DNA of 64,000 bases from Rosenbergiella epipactidis (GTDB lineage: Bacteria; Pseudomonadota; Gammaproteobacteria; Enterobacterales; Enterobacteriaceae). Both the position numbers and the translations under genes were made by a program. The notes beneath the pieces were generated by a model, which was given only the letters and a program-made list of their open reading frames with translations, was not told the DNA's origin and searched no databases. Shown here in pieces: positions 59,465 to 64,000 of this stretch; the stretch's first letter is position 1; every line of letters starts with the position of its first letter. The DNA lies in NCBI RefSeq assembly GCF_018494055.1, contig NZ_JABBFQ010000002.1:483642-547641 (forward strand), given 5' to 3'.

Positions 59465-60850
59465 TTACTTATTCTGAAACGCGTAGAATTTTTTATTCTT
59501 CAGATCTTGCTCAATTTGCTCCAAACTTTTTCCTTTCGTTTCTGGCACAAGATAGATAATGAAAACCAGAGCGCCTATCGAGATAAGGGCGTACAACCAG
59601 AAGGTGTAAGAGGCGCCTAGCCACGTAACGAGGCTTAATGTGGTCAGTGTTACCAATAAATCGAAAATCCAGTGGCTGAATGCGCCTAAGCTCGCGCCTT
59701 TGCCCCGTACGAATAATGGATACACTTCCGCGTTGATCAACCATATGCATACACCAAACCCGCCACAGTTCAGCATTAGATAAGCCGCTAAACAGACCAC
59801 GACCATAATTTGACTGACTTGGTTTTGTGGACCATTACCTAAAAAGAGGTAGCCCATCACCAGTAACGCGACAATCGAACCGGGAATTGTCCAAAGGAGG
59901 TAGCGGCGGCGCCCTATTTTATCGACCAAAATACTGCCGATGACAGTCATAATCACCACAAGTAAAGTACTTAGCCCGGTGCCGAGAATCGCGGCTTGAT
60001 TAGAAAAGCCAGCATGGGTAAGGATGGTCGGTGCGTAATAGATCAGGGCGTTATTACCGGTGATTTGCGAAAACATCGCTATGGCAGCACCCACCACCAC
60101 GGCGGGACGAATCCAGGGTTGAGCTAAGTCACGCCATGACCCTTCCGGTTGATTAGCGACGGTATGTATCTCTTCAATTTCTTGCTGGGCTAAAGCATTG
60201 GTACCGCGGACACGGGTTAGAATACGTAGTGCTTCATCATCACGTTTACGCATCACCAGCCAACGTGGGCTTTCAGGCAAGAACACCATACCGGACAATA
60301 AAATTAACGCAGGGATAACCCCTAAACCAAACATCCATCGCCAATGATCACCGAGTACAAAGCCGCTGGCATAAGCGACGGTAATCCCGAATACCACCAT
60401 AAATTGGAACAAGACGACCATCTTGCCACGATGCTTGGGCGGTGCCACTTCAGCAATATAGACGGGGATGATTTGTGTCGAACTCCCCGCAGAGAGGCCA
60501 AGGATGAAACGCGAAATAATTAAGATCGTGACATTTGGCGACATAGCTGAAGCGACGGAACCTATCGCAAAGAGGATTGCGACAAAGATAACCATTTTAC
60601 GGCGGCCAAGGCGGTCAGAAAACGGCCCAGTACCTAAACACCCAAATATAGCGCCAAAGATAATGGCTCCGGTAACAAGTTGTTTGACCGTATCATCCAT
60701 CGCGAATGCTTTACCCAATCCGAGTAATGCAACACCAATCACACCGGTGTCATAGCCAAATAACAGCCCCCCCAATGCCGCAATGACGGCAATCCATACC
60801 ACGATGGTCGGATTAGGCTTTTCGAGCTGCCTCTCCATTGTTTTTTCCAT
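59465..60850 (-). CDS. MFS sugar porter family transporter
   Basis: This is a 461-residue sugar:proton symporter with 12 membrane helices. Family signatures are FGYDTGVIGVALL, DRLGRRK, PESPRWL, GRRR in the second half and the closing PETKGKSLEQIEQDL. Relatives include XylE, GalP and the IolT inositol carriers; I cannot name the sugar. AGGGG precedes the ATG. It lies 26 bases after a small kinase gene on the same strand, suggesting uptake followed by phosphorylation. Confidence 0.88.
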   Translation of the reverse strand: MEKTMERQLEKPNPTIVVWIAVIAALGGLLFGYDTGVIGVALLGLGKAFAMDDTVKQLVTGAIIFGAIFGCLGTGPFSDRLGRRKMVIFVAILFAIGSVASAMSPNVTILIISRFILGLSAGSSTQIIPVYIAEVAPPKHRGKMVVLFQFMVVFGITVAYASGFVLGDHWRWMFGLGVIPALILLSGMVFLPESPRWLVMRKRDDEALRILTRVRGTNALAQQEIEEIHTVANQPEGSWRDLAQPWIRPAVVVGAAIAMFSQITGNNALIYYAPTILTHAGFSNQAAILGTGLSTLLVVIMTVIGSILVDKIGRRRYLLWTIPGSIVALLVMGYLFLGNGPQNQVSQIMVVVCLAAYLMLNCGGFGVCIWLINAEVYPLFVRGKGASLGAFSHWIFDLLVTLTTLSLVTWLGASYTFWLYALISIGALVFIIYLVPETKGKSLEQIEQDLKNKKFYAFQNK

Positions 60851-60876
60851 CGCGTTCCCCTAAATTTTAATTGTCG

Positions 60877-61497
60877 TTATTGTTTGATAAAAATTTGTTT
60901 ATCCGCACGTTCAGCGGTAGCCTGAATACATTCTGCGTTAGGCTGGTCGGTCGTTGCAATCCACTGTTCTGCCTCGTGATCACTACGACCAAATTCCATA
61001 TGCCTGCGCTTAAGTTGCTGCAATCGCTGAGTTTCATCGACATGAATGAACCAAGTGTGATCCAAGAACGAAGGCGTTGCTGCCCAGCCATTCTCTTCCA
61101 ATAATAAATAGTTTCCTTCAGTAATAATTAAGCGTGTCTCTGCCGGTATAGCGATTTCCCCAGCGATCGATTCTTCAATTTCTCGATGGAAGCTGGGGGC
61201 ATAAACGGTCTCTTGTCGATAAGCCTGTTTAACTCGATGCAATAACGCGTGGTAACCACTGACGTCAAAAGTATCTGGGGCGCCTTTACGCTGTAGACGG
61301 CCTAGGCGTTTGAGTTGGTTGTTAGCGAGGTGAAAACCATCCATGGGGATAACCACTAATGTTTCAGCAAACTGCTTTTTTAACCAGTCGGTTAATGTTG
61401 ATTTACCTGCTCCGGGTAAGCCAACAATACCGAGGATATAGCGGCTATCGCCTTCGCTCCATTGACGGAGTTGTCGTAATGCATTGTCATCAATCAT
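60877..61497 (-). CDS. P-loop nucleoside/sugar kinase (YggC/PanK-like)
   Basis: This 206-residue kinase of the phosphoribulokinase/uridine kinase/pantothenate kinase superfamily has Walker A GLPGAGKST (about 25-33), the substrate motif PMDGFHLANNQL and ITEGNYLLLEE. It resembles E. coli YggC and kinases accompanying fructose ABC systems. It is upstream of and probably co-transcribed with the sugar porter. Its substrate is unknown. Confidence 0.83.
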   Translation of the reverse strand: MIDDNALRQLRQWSEGDSRYILGIVGLPGAGKSTLTDWLKKQFAETLVVIPMDGFHLANNQLKRLGRLQRKGAPDTFDVSGYHALLHRVKQAYRQETVYAPSFHREIEESIAGEIAIPAETRLIITEGNYLLLEENGWAATPSFLDHTWFIHVDETQRLQQLKRRHMEFGRSDHEAEQWIATTDQPNAECIQATAERADKQIFIKQ

Positions 61498-61740
61498 AAG
61501 AGGTCTATCCGGACGGAAATAGAAAGCTGCAAAGTGCTAATAACTTAAATAACATTTACAAAACACTCCAATAACAAGGATGAAAATGTGAGCTGGATCA
61601 TAATGTTTGAGCTAACTTAGCCGACCAAGCTGAATCTTTTCAAATAAACAGCCGATTCATAATTGGGATACATGATTCACCCTAACAGGGGGTTCTGCTA
61701 TGATCACCTTATTAACGGACTTTTTACTGGGATGGTATCT

Positions 61741-62400
61741 ATGGCAGGCAAGACATTGGGGAACGCGCCGACGCTCTCTGTTTTCGATTTCGATGGGACA
61801 CTTACGCGACACGACAGCTTTATCCCCTTCTTACGTTTCGCCTTTGGCCGTCGACGTTTCACGCGAAAAATGCTGCATTTGGTTTTCCCAACGCTTCGTT
61901 GCTTACGCCGTAAATTAACTCGCGATGAGCTTAAAGAAGTGCTTATTCATACTTTTATGAAGGATATCGAAGAAAGGTGGGTAAAAGAGAAAGCGAATGC
62001 CTACTGCCGTAAGTATTTTAAAAAACTAATGCGTCCGAAAGGATTGCTCGCCGTTGCGGCTGAATTGAACACTGGTGCTACCGTGACACTTTGTTCCGCC
62101 TCTCCGGAGATCGTTTTACGACCTTTTGCGGATCAACTAGGGATCAATTTAATCAGTACTCAATTAGAAGTCATTGATGGAAAGTTAACCGGTAAAATCT
62201 CTGGTAATAATTGCCGTTGTGCACATAAGGTTTCTCGTTTAGAGCAAGTCTACGGTCCTTTAGAAAATTATCATCTACGTGCTTGGGGCGATACCCGCGG
62301 CGATTATGAGCTACTCTCTGCAGCACAAGATCCTCATTGGCGGCATTTTCACTCTTCTTCCGCTCCCAAAAAATCGCCGCTAGATAAAATCAAAACATAA
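61741..62400 (+). CDS. HAD-IB family phosphatase (PgpC/YfhB-like)
   Basis: This 219-residue haloacid-dehalogenase phosphatase has motif I DFDGTLT (about 16-22), a basic cap segment and motif III/IV GDTRGDYELL. The C-terminus is Ser/Lys-rich. YfhB/PgpC relatives dephosphorylate phosphatidylglycerophosphate; this protein lacks an obvious membrane helix at its N-terminus, so a soluble substrate is equally possible. The ATG at 61741 follows GGGATGG; frames from further upstream (61663) are unlikely. Confidence 0.8.
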   Translation: MAGKTLGNAPTLSVFDFDGTLTRHDSFIPFLRFAFGRRRFTRKMLHLVFPTLRCLRRKLTRDELKEVLIHTFMKDIEERWVKEKANAYCRKYFKKLMRPKGLLAVAAELNTGATVTLCSASPEIVLRPFADQLGINLISTQLEVIDGKLTGKISGNNCRCAHKVSRLEQVYGPLENYHLRAWGDTRGDYELLSAAQDPHWRHFHSSSAPKKSPLDKIKT

Positions 62401-62437
62401 TTACTGAGAAGCGACTAGGGATAGTGATCAGTAAATC

Positions 62438-62472
62438 GCTCAAGAGTTCATTAGCAGTAAGAACCCTTGAGC
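62438..62472. other. Stem-loop between convergent HAD and deacetylase genes
   Basis: Twelve-base arms with a single mismatch (GCTCAAGAGTTC / GAACCCTTGAGC) enclose an 11-base loop just before the deacetylase stop. It probably ends one or both transcripts, although there is no T run. Confidence 0.45.
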
Positions 62473-62481
62473 TAGCTGGGC

Positions 62482-63399
62482 CTATACTGCCTTATCATCC
62501 TTTTTCTCAGCGAATAATGAATAATGTTCAGCTATCTTACCTGGTGTAGTTAACCAATACTCTTCACGACGCGCCAACAGCTTTTTCAATGTTTGTTTTA
62601 AGCGGAAAAAACGGTAGGGTTGACCCACGATGTAGGGATGTAGCGCTATTCCCATTACTTGAGGCGAACGTTGACTCCGTGCTAACAACTCTTCAAATTG
62701 GTATTCAATCATCTGACAAAATGTATCTATTGAAGCCCCATTGGGAATTATCGTCGGTATATCATTGATTTCTTGTGGGTAAGGAATAGAAAGCAAGGGA
62801 CCATTCTCCGTCGAAAATGAGGTTGGCATATCATCGTGTGCCCAATTTAAGGTGTAGCTAAACTGATTTTTGGCCAGCAATTCAGGTGTATTGAAACTCT
62901 CTGATATCCAAGGTGATAACCATCCTTTGACTGATTTGTTATAGGCTGTGAGGCGCTGTAAACAGTAAGCAATCATTTTATCCTCCTCGTTCAACGAGAG
63001 TTCACCTTGTCGTTGTGAGTTAGTATGCCCATGACCGATCAGTTCACTCTCGGGTAGTGATAACCATCGCTCGAGTAGCGCTGGACAATAATCAATGATC
63101 GACGTATTCGCGATTACTGCAGGAGGGATCTGTAATGTTTCAAATAATTCGGCTAGGTGCCAACCTCCAACTCGATTCCCGTAATCCCGCCAACTGTAGT
63201 TTAATACATCTGGATAGTTGGCATTAGCCGATAGCTTTGCCCCTTCTAACGAATCGAACGCAAAGTGTTCGAGATTCATTGCGACATAGAGCGCGAGCCC
63301 TTTTCCATTCGGCCAGCGTTGAGACGACGTTGATGCTATCGCTCTATAGGGATATCGCTGAGGAGTGGTAAGAGTATCGAGTTGAGCTTTCTTTGACAT
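62482..63399 (-). CDS. Polysaccharide deacetylase family protein (PuuE-like)
   Basis: This 305-residue protein has the NodB/CE4 (beta/alpha) barrel typical of the allantoinase PuuE and related deacetylases: LALYVAMNLEHFAFD, YSWRDYGNRVGGWHLAEL, ELIGHGHTNSQRQGELSLNEE, and GWLSPWISES. No signal peptide is visible, so it is cytoplasmic. Metal ligands His/Asp are partly substituted compared with chitin deacetylases, which fits the PuuE branch. The substrate is not known. Confidence 0.8.
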   Translation of the reverse strand: MSKKAQLDTLTTPQRYPYRAIASTSSQRWPNGKGLALYVAMNLEHFAFDSLEGAKLSANANYPDVLNYSWRDYGNRVGGWHLAELFETLQIPPAVIANTSIIDYCPALLERWLSLPESELIGHGHTNSQRQGELSLNEEDKMIAYCLQRLTAYNKSVKGWLSPWISESFNTPELLAKNQFSYTLNWAHDDMPTSFSTENGPLLSIPYPQEINDIPTIIPNGASIDTFCQMIEYQFEELLARSQRSPQVMGIALHPYIVGQPYRFFRLKQTLKKLLARREEYWLTTPGKIAEHYSLFAEKKDDKAV

Positions 63400-63514
63400 A
63401 GTTAGCCAGCCTAAAATTGAGGTAAAAAGCCAGTATAGTCATTTCTACGACAATTCGACGAGATGGGCACTATTACATGCTAAAATTACGGATAGAGTAA
63501 TAAGGAATGAGACA

Positions 63515-63667
63515 ATGAAGAAGATACTTTTTTTATTCGCTGCGCTTCTATTGGTAGGCTGTGCGGCAAAGAAAGAAAAAACACCGGACCAACCAACGTT
63601 ACATAATGGTAAGTGTGCCAATGCGGGCAAAACCATTAACTGCACTTGGAATGATGTATCTATTTAA
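63515..63667 (+). CDS. Small lipoprotein, function unknown
   Basis: A 50-residue frame starts with a lipoprotein signal peptide (KKILFLFAALLLVGC) whose lipobox LVGC puts the lipidated cysteine at 16. The mature part is 35 residues, Lys-rich at first, with two further cysteines at 34 and 43. AAGGA precedes the ATG by about 8 bases. I do not recognise a named family. It lies between the deacetylase and the terminator of the rRNA operon, convergent to the latter. Confidence 0.7.
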   Translation: MKKILFLFAALLLVGCAAKKEKTPDQPTLHNGKCANAGKTINCTWNDVSI

Positions 63668-63687
63668 CTATTTTTCGTAGCCAATGC

Positions 63688-63716
63688 AAAAAGGCCATCC
63701 GTTAGGATGGCCTTTT
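63688..63716. terminator. rRNA operon terminator
   Basis: A stem of AAAAAGGCCATCC / GGATGGCCTTTT with a GTTA loop lies just past the 5S gene on the minus strand, with a U run. It may also end the plus-strand lipoprotein transcript. Confidence 0.92.
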
Positions 63717-63727
63717 CGACTTATTGG

Positions 63728-63847
63728 ATGCCTGGCAGTTCCCTACTCTCGCATGGGGAGACCCCACACTACCATCGGCGCTACGGCGTTTCACTTCTGA
63801 GTTCGGCATGGGGTCAGGTGGGACCACCGCGCTAGTGCCGCCAGGCA
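63728..63847 (-). rRNA. rrf: 5S ribosomal RNA
   Basis: This 120-base gene begins TGCCTGGCGGCACTAGCGCG and ends CTGCCAGGCAT on the minus strand, with the complementary ends forming helix I. The conserved CCGAACTCAGAAGTGAAACG loop is present. It is the last gene of an rRNA operon whose 23S gene lies beyond the window. Confidence 0.98.
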
Positions 63848-64000
63848 AATTCTTGGTGCTAAAAACGTGCCTTTTTAACGTACTCGGCGTTAACTTCCCT
63901 CGCGCTAGTCAGTCACATACCTCTGTATGCGCCTTCTTATCGCTTGGTTGTCGCCTTGATTACGATAAAAATTCATCGTTTCTACAAATTCGTTTCTTAA
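63848..64000 (-). other. 23S-5S intergenic spacer of the rRNA operon
   Basis: Non-coding sequence upstream of 5S on the minus strand, cut by the window edge. No 23S sequence is recognisable yet and no tRNA lies in the visible part. Confidence 0.75.

Overview
The window is a piece of an enterobacterial chromosome. From 1 to about 31,900 the gene order is that of the gltBD to fis region of Enterobacterales: gltB-gltD, sspB-sspA, rpsI-rplM, zapE, zapG, degQ-degS, argR, aaeBAX/aaeR, tldD, yhdP, rng, maf, mreDCB, aroQ, accB-accC, yhdT-panF, prmA, dusB-fis. The proteins match their E. coli counterparts almost residue for residue. aroQ directly upstream of accB, several missing genes (mdh, csrD, acuI, yhcN at their usual places) and moderate base composition suggest a lineage outside Escherichia. 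An Erwiniaceae-type plant or nectar associate (Rosenbergiella/Tatumella/Pantoea-like) is my guess, not a proof.

After fis the window turns accessory. 32,207-42,497 is an organosulfur scavenging island. It holds an SfnB-like acyl-CoA-dehydrogenase-type oxidoreductase with an MFS carrier, an NtaA/DszA-type flavin monooxygenase, and a tightly coupled minus-strand operon: ssuD-like, sfnG (dimethylsulfone monooxygenase), then an FAD/NAD(P)-binding protein. A divergent gene encodes the regulator. This is the most unusual protein here: a sigma-54 AAA+ activator whose C-terminus, after the DNA-binding helix-turn-helix, is a complete SsuA-like sulfonate-binding domain without a signal peptide. The shared intergenic region holds a canonical -24/-12 sigma-54 promoter facing ssuD and two dyads 31 bp apart that look like the activator's binding sites. 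My reading is a one-component sulfonate sensor built from a captured transport protein.

42,682-48,152 is an amine or amino-acid oxidation cluster: APC permease (frameshifted at a homopolymer), AraC regulator, ornithine-cyclodeaminase-like protein, RidA-like protein and FAD-dependent oxidase. It is followed by a small DUF1471-type periplasmic protein, a porin and a ProP-like osmolyte carrier that lacks the C-terminal coiled coil.

52,851-59,413 is a complete type 1-like fimbrial operon (two pilins, chaperone, usher, two minor pilins, FimH-like adhesin). The adhesin keeps part of the FimH mannose pocket but has lost the rest. Next come a sugar-porter/kinase pair, a HAD phosphatase, a polysaccharide deacetylase and a 50-residue lipoprotein. 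The window ends in the 5S rRNA gene and spacer at the 3' end of a minus-strand rRNA operon.

No CRISPR array, tRNA, prophage or intact insertion sequence was seen. Start sites were moved from the longest open frame wherever a ribosome binding site and homologue length pointed to an internal start. All family assignments come from reading the sequence and remembered homologues; no search was run.
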